Source: Blastomonas sp.
GTDB lineage: Bacteria > Pseudomonadota > Alphaproteobacteria > Sphingomonadales > Sphingomonadaceae
Length of the DNA stretch: 64,000 nucleotides
NCBI RefSeq assembly: GCF_030373265.1
Contig: NZ_JAUCZC010000004.1
Coordinates: forward strand, 124,001 to 188,000
Direction of reading: 5' to 3'
Shown: in pieces, positions 36,055-44,670 of the stretch
Layout of the letters: every line of letters starts with the position of its first letter
Position numbering within the stretch: position 1 is the first letter of the stretch
Translations under genes and position numbers: made by a program
Notes under the pieces: generated by a model
Told to the model about the DNA's origin: nothing
Database searches by the model: none
Seen by the model: only the letters and a program-made list of their open reading frames with translations

Positions 36055-37321
36055 GAATATCCTGTTGGTGGGGAGCGGTGGCCGCGAACATGCCCTGTGC
36101 TGGAAACTGGCGCAATCCCCGCAGGTAGACACCATCTTCGCCGCGCCGGGCAATCCGGGCATTGCAGAGCATGCGACCTGTGTCGAGCTTGCGATGACCG
36201 ATCATGCGGCGGTTGCGGCGTTCTGTGCGGACAATGCCATCGGGCTGGTCGTGATCGGCCCCGAAGCGCCTTTGGTCGACGGGCTTGCCGACAGCCTGCG
36301 CGCCGCGGGTATTCCCGTGTTCGGACCCTCCGCAAACGCCGCGCAGCTCGAAGGCTCGAAGAGTTTCACCAAGGCTTTGTGCGACCGCGCCGACATCCCC
36401 ACCGCGCGCTATGTTCGCGCCAGCCATGCCGCCGAAGCACGCGCGGCTTTGGCCGATTTCGACCTGCCGGTAGTGATCAAGGCCGATGGCCTCGCCGCGG
36501 GCAAGGGCGTGATCATCGCCGAAACCGCCGAAGAGGCCGAGGACGCGATCGGGCACATGTTCGCGGGTGCGTTTGGTGAGGCCGGGGCTGAAGTCGTCAT
36601 CGAGGAGTTCATGACGGGCGAGGAAGCGAGCTTCTTCGCGATCACCGATGGCAGCGCGATCGTCGCGTTCGGATCGGCGCAGGACCACAAGCGCGTCGGC
36701 GAAGGCGATACCGGCCCCAACACCGGCGGCATGGGCGCATACAGCCCCGCCCCGGTGCTGACGGCTGAGCTCGAAGCCGAGGTGATGGAGCGGATCATCG
36801 CGCCGACCGTCGCGACGTTGGCAGCAGAAGGCATGCCCTATTCGGGCGTGCTGTTCGCCGGGCTGATGCTCACCAGCGGGGGCCCCAAGCTGATCGAATA
36901 CAATTGCCGCTTCGGCGACCCCGAATGCCAGGTGCTGATGACCCGGCTGCAAAGCGATCTGGCCGAACTGTTGCTGGCGACCGCGAAGGGCGAGCTTGCG
37001 GACTGCCCCCCTCCCCGCTTCTCGGACGACTATGCGCTGACCGTGGTGATGGCCGCCAAGGGCTATCCCGGCACTCCCGAAAAGGGCGGCGCGATCGCGC
37101 TCGGCAATGTCAGCGACGCAAAGGTCTTCCACGCAGGCACCGCGATGAAGGACGGGGCGCTGGTCGCGAATGGCGGCCGCGTGCTGAACGTCACCGGCAC
37201 CGGCAGCAGCCTGATCGAGGCGCAGCTTGCGGCCTATGCCGCCGTCGACGCGATCACCTTCCCCACCGGCTTCTGCCGCCGCGACATCGGCTGGCGCGAA
37301 GTGGCGCGCGAGCGGGGCTGA
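36053..37321 (+). CDS. purD: phosphoribosylamine-glycine ligase
   Basis: A 422-residue ATP-grasp enzyme for the second step of purine synthesis. [23 protein letters not shown] is the canonical N-terminus. [30 protein letters not shown] and the signature [14 protein letters not shown] follow. The start ATG (36053-36055) overlaps the start codon of xseA on the other strand by 2 nt, so its promoter and SD must lie within xseA coding sequence; GGGG at 36043-36046 fits as SD. Confidence 0.96.
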   Translation: MNILLVGSGGREHALCWKLAQSPQVDTIFAAPGNPGIAEHATCVELAMTDHAAVAAFCADNAIGLVVIGPEAPLVDGLADSLRAAGIPVFGPSANAAQLEGSKSFTKALCDRADIPTARYVRASHAAEARAALADFDLPVVIKADGLAAGKGVIIAETAEEAEDAIGHMFAGAFGEAGAEVVIEEFMTGEEASFFAITDGSAIVAFGSAQDHKRVGEGDTGPNTGGMGAYSPAPVLTAELEAEVMERIIAPTVATLAAEGMPYSGVLFAGLMLTSGGPKLIEYNCRFGDPECQVLMTRLQSDLAELLLATAKGELADCPPPRFSDDYALTVVMAAKGYPGTPEKGGAIALGNVSDAKVFHAGTAMKDGALVANGGRVLNVTGTGSSLIEAQLAAYAAVDAITFPTGFCRRDIGWREVARERG

Positions 37322-37402
37322 TAGTCACTTCACTCCGGCGCACCATGCGATAAACTGCTTATGCGGACTAAGGGCCAAGCGCTTGGTGCTTATCGGGGAG
37401 GG

Positions 37403-37789
37403 ATGGCCATGAATGACTGGAAACCTTCGGCCTATCCTTCGATTAGCCCATATCTAATCTGCGGCGAGCCCGAGCGGCTGATCGATTTCCTGATCGCCGT
37501 GTTCGACGCAGCATTGGTCCGCCGCTTTGATCGGCCGGACGGATCGCTGATGCACGCCGAGCTCCGAATCGACGACAGCATCGTGATGATTGGCGGAGGT
37601 GCGACCGAGTACCTGTCGGCGCAGGTGCATGTCCACGTTTACGTCCCAGATGCGCAAGCGGTGTATGACCGCGCATTGGCGTCCGGGGCCGCGCCGGTTC
37701 AAACCCCGGTGCGGAAAACGTCCGACGATGACCTGAGAGGCGGATTCACCGATCCGGCTGGCCACCACTGGTGGGTGGCGACCCAGTAG
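37403..37789 (+). CDS. VOC family (glyoxalase/PhnB-like) protein
   Basis: A 128-residue protein: SISPYLICGEPERLIDFLIAVFDAALVRRF, MHAELRIDDSIVMIGG, HVHVYVPDAQAVYDRALASGA and GGFTDPAGHHWWVAT form a PhnB-like vicinal-oxygen-chelate fold. Function ranges from lyases to binding proteins and cannot be told. GGGGAGG precedes the ATG at 37403; a second ATG two codons later is equally placed. It is monocistronic between purD and convergent leuB. Confidence 0.85.
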   Translation: MAMNDWKPSAYPSISPYLICGEPERLIDFLIAVFDAALVRRFDRPDGSLMHAELRIDDSIVMIGGGATEYLSAQVHVHVYVPDAQAVYDRALASGAAPVQTPVRKTSDDDLRGGFTDPAGHHWWVATQ

Positions 37790-37819
37790 CCGGGAAACAG
37801 GGCATCCGGACGCTGACGA

Positions 37820-38881
37820 TCAATCCAGCGCCGCAAGCACCGCGTCGCCGATCGCGGCCGTTCCCATCGTCCCGCCAAGGTCCGCGCCGAGCGCGCCTGC
37901 GTTGAGCGCGCTCGCCACCGCCGCCTCGATCCGCGCCGCCTCTGCCTCAAGCCCGAAGCTGTGGCGCAGCATCATCGCGGCGGAGAGGATCATTGCTGCA
38001 GGATTGGCCAGCCCCTTGCCCGCGATATCGGGTGCGCTGCCGTGGATCGGTTCGTACGCGCCCTTGGTGCCGAACGCGGTCTGCTCCGCGCCCAGCGAGG
38101 CCGAGGCGAGCAGCCCGATCGAGCCAACGCACATGCTCGCCTGATCCGAGAGGATGTCGCCGAACAGGTTGCCGGTGACGATGGTGTCGAACTTGCCCGG
38201 CGCGCGGACCAGCTGCATCGCGGCGTTGTCGACATACATATGTTCGAGCGTGACATCGGGATATTCCGCCGCGACCTCGATTATCACATCGCGCCACAAT
38301 TGCGAGGTTTCGAGCACATTGGCCTTGTCGACCGAGCACAGACGGCCCGACCGGCCTTGCGCGGTGCGGAAGGCGACATGCGCGATGCGACGCACCTCGC
38401 TCTCGCTGTACGACATGATGTCATAGCCCTCCCGCTGGCCATCAGCGGTGGTGCGCATGCCCTTCTCGCCGAAATAGACATCGCCATTGAGCTCGCGCAC
38501 GATCATCAGGTCGATCGCGCCTGCGACCTCGGGGCGAAGCGAACTGTGCGCCTCAAGTCCCGGAAATACCTTGGCCGGGCGCAGGTTGGCGAACAGGCTC
38601 AATTCCTTGCGCATCCCCAGCACCGCCTGTTCGGGGCGCAGATGCCGATCGAGGCCATCGCAGGCGGGATCGCCCACCGCGCCGAACAGGATTGCGTCGC
38701 AGTCGTGCATCAGGCGCAGCGTCTCGGGCGGCAGCGGGTGGCCGTGCACGCGCCACGCCGCAGCGCCGACCAGGCCATCGTGCAGTTCCGTCCCCGGCAG
38801 ATCGAGCGCGCGCAGCACACGCAGCGCCTCGGCCATGATCTCGGGTCCGATGCCGTCGCCCGGAAGGATTGCAATTTTCAT
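37820..38881 (-). CDS. leuB: 3-isopropylmalate dehydrogenase
   Basis: A 353-residue NAD-dependent beta-decarboxylating dehydrogenase of leucine synthesis. [23 protein letters not shown], the substrate arginines around [25 protein letters not shown] (the YFG/Y motif), [30 protein letters not shown] and [21 protein letters not shown] are all standard. Its leuCD partners are not in the window. It is followed by recO after 81 nt on the same strand. Confidence 0.96.
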   Translation of the reverse strand: MKIAILPGDGIGPEIMAEALRVLRALDLPGTELHDGLVGAAAWRVHGHPLPPETLRLMHDCDAILFGAVGDPACDGLDRHLRPEQAVLGMRKELSLFANLRPAKVFPGLEAHSSLRPEVAGAIDLMIVRELNGDVYFGEKGMRTTADGQREGYDIMSYSESEVRRIAHVAFRTAQGRSGRLCSVDKANVLETSQLWRDVIIEVAAEYPDVTLEHMYVDNAAMQLVRAPGKFDTIVTGNLFGDILSDQASMCVGSIGLLASASLGAEQTAFGTKGAYEPIHGSAPDIAGKGLANPAAMILSAAMMLRHSFGLEAEAARIEAAVASALNAGALGADLGGTMGTAAIGDAVLAALD

Positions 38882-38962
38882 GGTGTGTCCCTGTCAGTTA
38901 TCGCCGCGCGCATAGCGTCCGGTGGCGCAATCAAGCAACATTGTTTTGCGTGAAGGTGGATT

Positions 38963-39697
38963 TCAGCAAGCGATCCGTTTCAGCCGGTCGATCATCATCA
39001 CCCGCGCCGCAAGCGGATCCGCACGACGTTCGGCGAAGAATTGGCGCTCGATGAAGTGCCCGGTGAGCGCAAAGCCCTGCAGCAATTGCTCCCAATCTGG
39101 TTCGGCATCGCTGGTCATGAAGGGAGGCAGCGCCAGCAATTTTTCGGCATAGACCCCTGCGGCGTGCAGCGTCACCGCGCGCCCGGTGCGCGGGCTGACA
39201 TAGGCCAGATCCCCCCGCTCGCCCGTCACCGCGCAACGCGTCAGGTCCAGCCCGAAACCGAGTTCAGTCAGCAATAACGCCTCATACTGCACCATCGCCC
39301 GCGCCCACCACCGCGCCGAGGGCGCAACGCAGACCAGTTCGAGCAACGCCGCCAGCGCCGCGTACAGTCGGGGGAACGGCTGGTCATCGGGCGCAACTGT
39401 TGCCGTCAGCAAAGTCACCCACTCGAACGCCGCCGCCGCCAGCGGCTCGGCATAATACGGCGCGCGGCTGGTCGCGAGCTCGACCGTCAGACTGGCAAGC
39501 TGGTCAGGCGAACGGCTGCGCAATTCCGCCGTCACGAGATTCGCTGGCATCAGCACCGGACGCATCGCTGTCGATCGCCCACCCTGGACATAGCCCGCCT
39601 GCAAACCATGCTCGGGCGTGAACAACCGCGCCACCGCCCCATGCTCGCCATGCTTGCGCACCGTACAGACGATCGCGGAGGTGCGGATTACGGGCAT
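38963..39697 (-). CDS. recO: DNA repair protein RecO
   Basis: A 244-residue protein with the RecO N-terminal OB fold (VIRTSAIVCTVRKHGEHGAVARLFTPEHGLQAGYVQGGRS) and a helical C-terminal domain (YEALLLTELGFGLDLTRCAVTGERGDLAYVSPRTGRAV). The full four-cysteine zinc site of some RecO proteins is not present. It loads RecA with RecR in the RecF pathway. The upstream brnTA module lies 21 nt away on the same strand, so recO could be read from the toxin-antitoxin promoter. Confidence 0.93.
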   Translation of the reverse strand: MPVIRTSAIVCTVRKHGEHGAVARLFTPEHGLQAGYVQGGRSTAMRPVLMPANLVTAELRSRSPDQLASLTVELATSRAPYYAEPLAAAAFEWVTLLTATVAPDDQPFPRLYAALAALLELVCVAPSARWWARAMVQYEALLLTELGFGLDLTRCAVTGERGDLAYVSPRTGRAVTLHAAGVYAEKLLALPPFMTSDAEPDWEQLLQGFALTGHFIERQFFAERRADPLAARVMMIDRLKRIAC

Positions 39698-39718
39698 TGG
39701 GGTGGCGTCAACGCGCAG

Positions 39719-39976
39719 TCAGGCGGCGGTATCGAGCTTGGCCTCATTATCGAGTTGCTCAACGATCCACATCTTGATGAGCGCCTGACGCGAAACACCT
39801 CGGCGCTTTGCTGCACGATCAAGCTTTGACACGATGTCCCCGGGAAAATCGACGTTGACCCGCTTTGCAGGCTCATGCAGCCGACGCGCGGTCGACCAAT
39901 CCAGGTATTCGCTGATGTCCTCGCCATCATCGAACATCCGATCGAATTCTTCTGCGCTAATCACCTTGGGCTTCAT
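39719..39976 (-). CDS. brnA: BrnA-type antitoxin
   Basis: An 85-residue protein with an acidic start (KVISAEEFDRMFDDGEDISEYLDWSTARR) and a ribbon-helix-helix end (KRVNVDFPGDIVSKLDRAAKRRGVSRQALIKMWIVEQLD). The order acidic toxin-binding part then RHH is typical for BrnA/CopG-type antitoxins. It overlaps the brnT 3' end by 20 nt. It would bind the palindrome upstream of brnT to autoregulate. Confidence 0.9.
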   Translation of the reverse strand: MKPKVISAEEFDRMFDDGEDISEYLDWSTARRLHEPAKRVNVDFPGDIVSKLDRAAKRRGVSRQALIKMWIVEQLDNEAKLDTAA

Positions 39977-40226
39977 AATATTTCACCTCTGCTGGACGCC
40001 CCCTTCTCACTGAAATGATGCGGAAAACGCCTTTGCGGATTGTATGGATTGCAGTCCAAACTTTACCGTCGATCTTACCGATCAGCGCGTACCGCATCTC
40101 GCCGGCATGTCGCGCCTCGATGATGAAGCCTAGCCGACCAACCCAAAACGCCTGTGCCTCGACAAAATCGATGCCATGCTTCTCTTTGTTCAGTGCGCTT
40201 TTCGCCGGATCGAACACGAACTGCAT
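39957..40226 (-). CDS. brnT: BrnT-type ribonuclease toxin
   Basis: An 89-residue protein. MQFVFDPAKSALNKEKHGIDFVEAQAFW is the BrnT signature (W/F-D--K---N--KHGI-F), followed by RYALIGKIDGKVWTAIHTIRKGVFRIISVRRGRPAEVKYYE with the conserved RxISxRRA-like core (here SVRRGRP) and late Glu. BrnT is a RelE-fold RNase that halts translation. The ATG at 40226 gives the family N-terminus. It sits 36 nt downstream of uvrC. Confidence 0.92.
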   Translation of the reverse strand: MQFVFDPAKSALNKEKHGIDFVEAQAFWVGRLGFIIEARHAGEMRYALIGKIDGKVWTAIHTIRKGVFRIISVRRGRPAEVKYYEAQGD

Positions 40227-40237
40227 GGGCGTGCAAA

Positions 40238-40252
40238 ATACCAAAACGGTAT
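40238..40252 (-). promoter_or_regulatory. palindromic operator candidate of brnTA
   Basis: ATACC (40238-40242) and GGTAT (40248-40252) form a perfect 5-bp inverted repeat with a 5-nt spacer, 12 nt before the brnT ATG and overlapping TATACC/TATTTT -10-like hexamers on the minus strand. It fits an autoregulatory site for the BrnA ribbon-helix-helix. Confidence 0.45.
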
Positions 40253-40262
40253 AGAAATGCAA

Positions 40263-42206
40263 TCATCCCCGGAAATAGTCATAGACGATCTGCGCCATCG
40301 CCTTGGAGACGCCGGGGGCCATCTGGAGGTCCTGCAGGCTGGCGCTGCGCACCGCTTTTGCCGTGCCGAAGTGCATCAGCAGCGCGCGTTTGCGCGCGGG
40401 GCCGATGCCGGGGACCTCGTCGAGCGGGCTGCTGGTCATCGCCTTCTTGCGCTTGCCGCGGTGCGCGCCGATTGCGAAGCGGTGCGCCTCGTCGCGCAGC
40501 CGCTGGAGATAGAACAAGACCGGGCTGTTGGTCGGCAGCGTGAACTCCTTGCCATCGGGCATGAAGAAGGTCTCGCGGCCCGCATTGCGATCGGGCCCCT
40601 TGGCGACTCCGACCAGAGCGACATCCTCGATACCCAACGTGGCCAGCGCTTCCACCGCAGCCTTGAGCTGGCCCTTGCCGCCGTCGACCAGCACCAGATC
40701 GGGCCAGTCGCCGCCGCTGCGATCAGGATCTTCGCTCTGCGCGCGCGCAAAGCGGCGCTCGAACACCTCGCGCATCATCGCATAGTCATCGCCGGGCACG
40801 GTGTCGGCGCGCTTGATGTTGAACTTGCGATACGCCGCCTTGCGGAAGCCCTCGGGCCCCGCAACGACCATTGCACCCAGCGCATTGGTGCCCTGGATAT
40901 GGCTATTGTCGTACACCTCGATCCGGTCCGGCGGGCCATCGAGCCCGAACAGGTCGGCCATCTCGGCGAGATATTTCGCCTGGCTCGCGCTTTCGGCGAC
41001 GCGGCGCTGGAGTTCCTCGAGCGCGTTGCGCTGCGCCTGCTCGATCAGCCGCTTGCGCTCGCCGCGCTGGGGGACCAGCAGCTCGAGCTTGTGCGCCATA
41101 TTGGCCGACAGCGCCTCGACCACCAGATCGCATTCGAACGGCGTGCGGTCGGTGAGGATCAGCCGCGGTGGTGGCATGTCTTGATAGAACTGCATCAGGA
41201 AGCTGGTGAGGATCTCGGCCTCGTCGAGCTCCTGCACATGCGCGGGAAAGAAGCTGCGGTGGCCCCAGTTCTGTCCGGCGCGGATGAAGAACGCCTGGAT
41301 GCAGACCGTGCCGCCCTGGCTCGCCATCGCGAACACATCGGCGTCGGCTATTCCATTGGCATTGACCGCCTGGCTTCCCTGGATGAAGGTCAGCGCCTTC
41401 AACCGATCGCGATAGGCCGCAGCGCTCTCGAAATCGAGCGCCTGCGCCGCCGCTTCCATCCGCGCGCCGAGCTTGGCCTGGACGTCGGTCGACTTGCCGG
41501 TGAGGAACGCGCGGGCATCGCCGACCAGCGCCGCGTAATCCGCCTTGCTGATGCGGTCGACGCACGGCGCCGAGCAGCGCTTGATCTGGTACAACAGGCA
41601 CGGCCGCGAGCGGTTGGCGAAAAAGCTGTCCGAGCACGAGCGCAGCAGGAACAGTTTCTGCAGCGAATTGAGCGTGCTGGTCACCGATCCGGCGCTGGCG
41701 AATGGCCCGAAATACTGCCCCTTGTACTTCTGCGCGCCGCGATATTTCGACATGCGCGGGAAGTCATGGTCCTCGCGCAGCAGGATATAGGGGAAGCTCT
41801 TGTCGTCGCGCAGCAGCACGTTGTACGCCGGGCGATAGCGCTTGATCAGCTGCGCCTCGAGCAGCAACGCCTCGGCCTCGCTGTTGGTCGTCACGATCAT
41901 CATCGACCGGGTCAGCGACACCATCCGCTGGAGGCGACGCGGCAATTTATCGACCTGGGTGTAGTTGGTCACCCGGTTCTTGAGCATCCGCGCCTTGCCG
42001 ACATACAGCACATCGCCGCGCGCATCGATCATCCGATAGACGCCGGGGCGCGTCGGCAGCGACTTCAGCTGGCTGCGGATCGCGGCGATTCCGGTGTCGA
42101 GATCGGGCGTATCGGCACCGCGCACGCTATACGTCGCCGCTTCCTCGAGGAAGCGGTCGGGCGCGCGCGGGTTGCTGTCATTGGGATGAGCGGGACGGCC
42201 TGCCAT
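40263..42206 (-). CDS. uvrC: excinuclease ABC subunit C
   Basis: A 647-residue nucleotide-excision nuclease. The N-terminal GIY-YIG domain reads PTRPGVYRMIDARGDVLYVGKA (3' incision), a UVR segment follows (AKLGARMEAAAQALDFESAAAYRDRLKAL), then the RNase H-like 5'-nuclease domain (EVYDNSHIQGTNALGAMVVAG, DLVLVDGGKGQL). Tandem helix-hairpin-helix motifs (SPLDEVPGIGPARKRALLMHFGTAKAV) end the protein. Length and domain order are standard. Confidence 0.97.
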   Translation of the reverse strand: MAGRPAHPNDSNPRAPDRFLEEAATYSVRGADTPDLDTGIAAIRSQLKSLPTRPGVYRMIDARGDVLYVGKARMLKNRVTNYTQVDKLPRRLQRMVSLTRSMMIVTTNSEAEALLLEAQLIKRYRPAYNVLLRDDKSFPYILLREDHDFPRMSKYRGAQKYKGQYFGPFASAGSVTSTLNSLQKLFLLRSCSDSFFANRSRPCLLYQIKRCSAPCVDRISKADYAALVGDARAFLTGKSTDVQAKLGARMEAAAQALDFESAAAYRDRLKALTFIQGSQAVNANGIADADVFAMASQGGTVCIQAFFIRAGQNWGHRSFFPAHVQELDEAEILTSFLMQFYQDMPPPRLILTDRTPFECDLVVEALSANMAHKLELLVPQRGERKRLIEQAQRNALEELQRRVAESASQAKYLAEMADLFGLDGPPDRIEVYDNSHIQGTNALGAMVVAGPEGFRKAAYRKFNIKRADTVPGDDYAMMREVFERRFARAQSEDPDRSGGDWPDLVLVDGGKGQLKAAVEALATLGIEDVALVGVAKGPDRNAGRETFFMPDGKEFTLPTNSPVLFYLQRLRDEAHRFAIGAHRGKRKKAMTSSPLDEVPGIGPARKRALLMHFGTAKAVRSASLQDLQMAPGVSKAMAQIVYDYFRG

Positions 42207-42280
42207 GGTCCGCGTGATGTGGCGTCAGCGGGGCGGCAGGTCAATGGGGCTTTGCTTCCAAGACGTGTGCTCAGCTAAAC

Positions 42281-42457
42281 CTTCTCCCTAGATGGGAGAA
42301 GGATAGCGTAGCTTGGCGGCGCAGCCGACTAGCGGAGCTTGGATGAGGGTGAGGCTAGAGTGCGTAACAACGCCAGCGCGGCTGCCCCCTCCCCCAGCTT
42401 CGACTAGGCAGCAGGCTGCCAGGTCTGCGCAACCCTCTCCCTCGAAGGGGAGAGGGG
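42281..42457. repeat. two REP-like hairpins between uvrC and atpF
   Basis: CTTCTCCC-TAGAT-GGGAGAAG at 42281-42301 and CCCTCTCCC-TCGAA-GGGGAGAGGG at about 42433-42457 bracket a region with GGAGCTTGGATGAGGGTGA, a sequence type that often accompanies such palindromes in sphingomonads. The second hairpin abuts the atpF stop and may terminate the F0 transcript. Confidence 0.65.
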
Positions 42458-42465
42458 GGAGGTCG

Positions 42466-43017
42466 TCAATTCAACCGCGTGCCCAATTGGGCGACGGTCT
42501 GATCGACCAGCGACTTGTCCGCGTCAGCATTGTGATTTTCCGCGATCAGCGTCGCGGCAGCGCCAGTGGCGGCAAGCGCCACCTTGTTGCGGATCTCGGC
42601 GATGGCGGCGCGTTCAGCGGACGCGATCTTGTCGGTCGCCATCTTCTGGCGGCGCACGATCAGGTTTTCCGCGTCAGCCTGCGCCTTGGCGCGAATGGCT
42701 TCGGCTTCGGCTTCGGCGCGAGCGTTCATGTCGGCGGCTTCTTGCGTCGCCGCAGCCAGCTTGGCTTCATATTCGCCGCGCAGCTTTTCGGCATCAGCCC
42801 GCAGCGCCTGGGCTTCGTCGAGTTCGGCACGGATCATCGCGATCCGCCGGTCGAGCGAGGCGCCGATCACGGTCGGAACCTTCTTGTAGAGGATGATGCC
42901 GATCAGGATCAGCATTGCCACCGAGACGAAGAAAGTCGCGTTGAGAATGTGGACGCCACCGATCGAGGGATCGGCATGTTCGCCCGCTTCGGAGGCGAGG
43001 ATGATGAGTTCAAGCAT
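42466..43017 (-). CDS. atpF: ATP synthase F0 subunit b
   Basis: A 183-residue protein with one transmembrane helix (about 30-48, TFFVSVAMLILIGIILY) and a long charged coiled coil rich in Ala/Glu/Lys (AELDEAQALRADAEKLRGEYEAKLAAA). It is part of the peripheral stalk connecting F0 to F1. The ATG at 43017 overlaps the end of the b' gene by 8 nt. It is last in the F0 operon; F1 genes are elsewhere, as usual in alphaproteobacteria. Confidence 0.92.
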   Translation of the reverse strand: MLELIILASEAGEHADPSIGGVHILNATFFVSVAMLILIGIILYKKVPTVIGASLDRRIAMIRAELDEAQALRADAEKLRGEYEAKLAAATQEAADMNARAEAEAEAIRAKAQADAENLIVRRQKMATDKIASAERAAIAEIRNKVALAATGAAATLIAENHNADADKSLVDQTVAQLGTRLN

Positions 43018-43504
43018 CAGCCAGCGCTCCCTTGACCGCACGGTTGACCTGCGGTTTGGTGACCTTCGCCGGGGTTAGCCGGGCGACAATATCCTGTGCA
43101 GCTTCCACCGCGACAGCTTCGATCTCTGTCAGAGCAGACGCCTGCTGCGCAGCGATCGCCGCTTCGGCTTCGGCCAGATGGGCCGCGATACCGACATCGG
43201 CATCACGGACCCGGGCTTCGGCTTCGCGCGCACCCTTGGCCTTGGCTTCGGCGGTAATCGCCATCGCCGCGTCGCGGGCACGGGCTTGGGCCTGACGATA
43301 ATCTTCCTCGATCTCGTCAGCGCGGGCATGCGCAGCCTTGGCAGCGGCGATGTCGCCGGCGATCTTGCCCTTGCGCAGATCAACCGTGCCCTGGATCTTC
43401 GGCAGCATCGAACGCCCGATCACGAAATAAATCAGCCCGAACGTGATCACCAGCCAAAAGAACTGGGACCCGTAGGTGGACATGATCTGGTCAATCTGGG
43501 GCAT
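43010..43504 (-). CDS. ATP synthase F0 subunit b'
   Basis: A 164-residue b-type subunit: MPQIDQIMSTYGSQFFWLVITFGLIYFVIGRSMLPKI gives the membrane anchor, followed by a coiled coil (GDIAAAKAAHARADEIEEDYRQAQARARDAA). Alphaproteobacteria carry two unlike b subunits that pair as b/b'; this is the b' member by position before atpF and the MPQ(I/L)xQ start. A hairpin at 43539-43575 separates it from atpE. Confidence 0.92.
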   Translation of the reverse strand: MPQIDQIMSTYGSQFFWLVITFGLIYFVIGRSMLPKIQGTVDLRKGKIAGDIAAAKAAHARADEIEEDYRQAQARARDAAMAITAEAKAKGAREAEARVRDADVGIAAHLAEAEAAIAAQQASALTEIEAVAVEAAQDIVARLTPAKVTKPQVNRAVKGALADA

Positions 43505-43538
43505 ATCAAAGCTATCCGTGGATCAGAATCTTGAAGGT

Positions 43539-43575
43539 GCGAGACGGGACCGACGGCAGGCCGGCCCCGTCTCGC
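43539..43575. promoter_or_regulatory. intergenic hairpin between atpE and b' gene
   Basis: GCGAGACGGG (43539-43548) pairs perfectly with CCCGTCTCGC (43566-43575) across a 17-nt loop that itself contains complementary GGC/GCC. No T-tract follows, so it is more likely an mRNA-processing or partial-attenuation element that lets subunit c be made in excess. Confidence 0.5.
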
Positions 43576-43581
43576 GAATAA

Positions 43582-43809
43582 TCAGGCAACGAAGATCAGG
43601 ATCATCGCCACGACGAACGCCAGCAGACCGAGAAGTTCGGCAGCGGCGAAGCCGATGAACAGGCGACCCTGCTGGCCGTCGGCAGCTGCCGGATTGCGCA
43701 GAGCGCTTTCCAGGAACGAACCGAACACGTTACCCACGCCGATGGCGGCCATGCCGGCACCGATTGCAGCGAGGCCAGCACCGATCAATTTTGCAGCTTC
43801 TGCGTCCAT
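43582..43809 (-). CDS. atpE: ATP synthase F0 subunit c
   Basis: A 75-residue hairpin of two transmembrane helices: AAKLIGAGLAAIGAGMAAIGVGNVFGSFL then a polar loop RNPAAADGQQ and FIGFAAAELLGLLAFVVAMILIF. The proton-binding glutamate is in AAELLGLLAF. The GAG(A)GxGxG-type glycine pattern in helix 1 is consistent with an H+ rather than Na+ ring; no Na+ ligand set is seen. Confidence 0.96.
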   Translation of the reverse strand: MDAEAAKLIGAGLAAIGAGMAAIGVGNVFGSFLESALRNPAAADGQQGRLFIGFAAAELLGLLAFVVAMILIFVA

Positions 43810-43867
43810 TGTAATACTCCTTGGGAATTTTGAGATTGATGAAAAGATTGAGAGCGAAAAGAATAGC

Positions 43868-44653
43868 TTAGTGCAGGTTCACCGCGTCGTTGATGTACAA
43901 CGAAGTGAGCAGCGCAAAGACATAGGCCTGGACGACGGCGACCAGGATCTCGAGGGCGCTGATGCCGACCATCAGCGTCAGGCTGGGCAGGCCGACCATC
44001 AGGCCATAGCCGACGCCGGCGTTGGTCGAGTTGATCACGAAGCCAGCGAGAACCTTGAGCAGGATGTGTCCTGCAGTCATCGCGACGAACAGTCGCAGAC
44101 CCAGGCTGAACGGCCGGACCAGGAACGACAGCAGTTCGACCAGGAAGATGAAAGGGATCATCGGCAGCGGCGTGCCGTGCGGCACGAACAGCGAGAAGAA
44201 GTGCAGGCCATGACGGCCAAATCCGACGATCAGCACGATGGCGAAGCTGACGATGGCGAGGATGCCGGTGATCGTCAGGTGACTGGTCACGGTGAACGGG
44301 TGCCCGCCGACCACACCGATGGGCAGCAGTCCCAGGATGTTCGCGAACAGGATGAACATGAACAGCGAGAACACGTAAGGCGCGTATTTGCGGCCCTCGG
44401 CGCCAATGTTGGCGACCAGCATGTCGTCGATAAAGCCGGTGAAGCTTTCGACCATGAGCTGCCAGCGGCCGGGCACGAGCTCGCGCTTCATGCCGCCCTG
44501 CATGAACACCCACAACGTCACCAGCGTCAACAGCATCCACAAGGCGCTGTTGGTGAAGGCGATGGTCTGCCCAGCGATTTCGAAGCCACCCGGAAACACC
44601 GGTGCGATCTCGAACTGGTGCATGGGGTCGATTTTGCCTGACTCGGCTGCCAC
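43868..44653 (-). CDS. atpB: ATP synthase F0 subunit a
   Basis: A 261-residue, five- to six-helix protein. The essential arginine is in SLGLRLFVAMTAGHILLKVL, and LVAVVQAYVFALLTSLYINDA is the conserved last helix. It forms the two proton half-channels against the c ring. A GTG start at 44653 with an AGAGG SD 12 nt upstream is preferred to the TTG at 44674, which would overlap the atpI stop. Confidence 0.95.
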   Translation of the reverse strand: MAAESGKIDPMHQFEIAPVFPGGFEIAGQTIAFTNSALWMLLTLVTLWVFMQGGMKRELVPGRWQLMVESFTGFIDDMLVANIGAEGRKYAPYVFSLFMFILFANILGLLPIGVVGGHPFTVTSHLTITGILAIVSFAIVLIVGFGRHGLHFFSLFVPHGTPLPMIPFIFLVELLSFLVRPFSLGLRLFVAMTAGHILLKVLAGFVINSTNAGVGYGLMVGLPSLTLMVGISALEILVAVVQAYVFALLTSLYINDAVNLH

Positions 44654-44670
44654 AACCTTACCTCTTCGTA

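Noticed and set aside
40176-42278. 700-codon plus-strand frame opposite uvrC
   Set aside because: Fully antisense to uvrC, whose domains are complete; composition is typical of reverse-complement reading of a G+C-rich gene.
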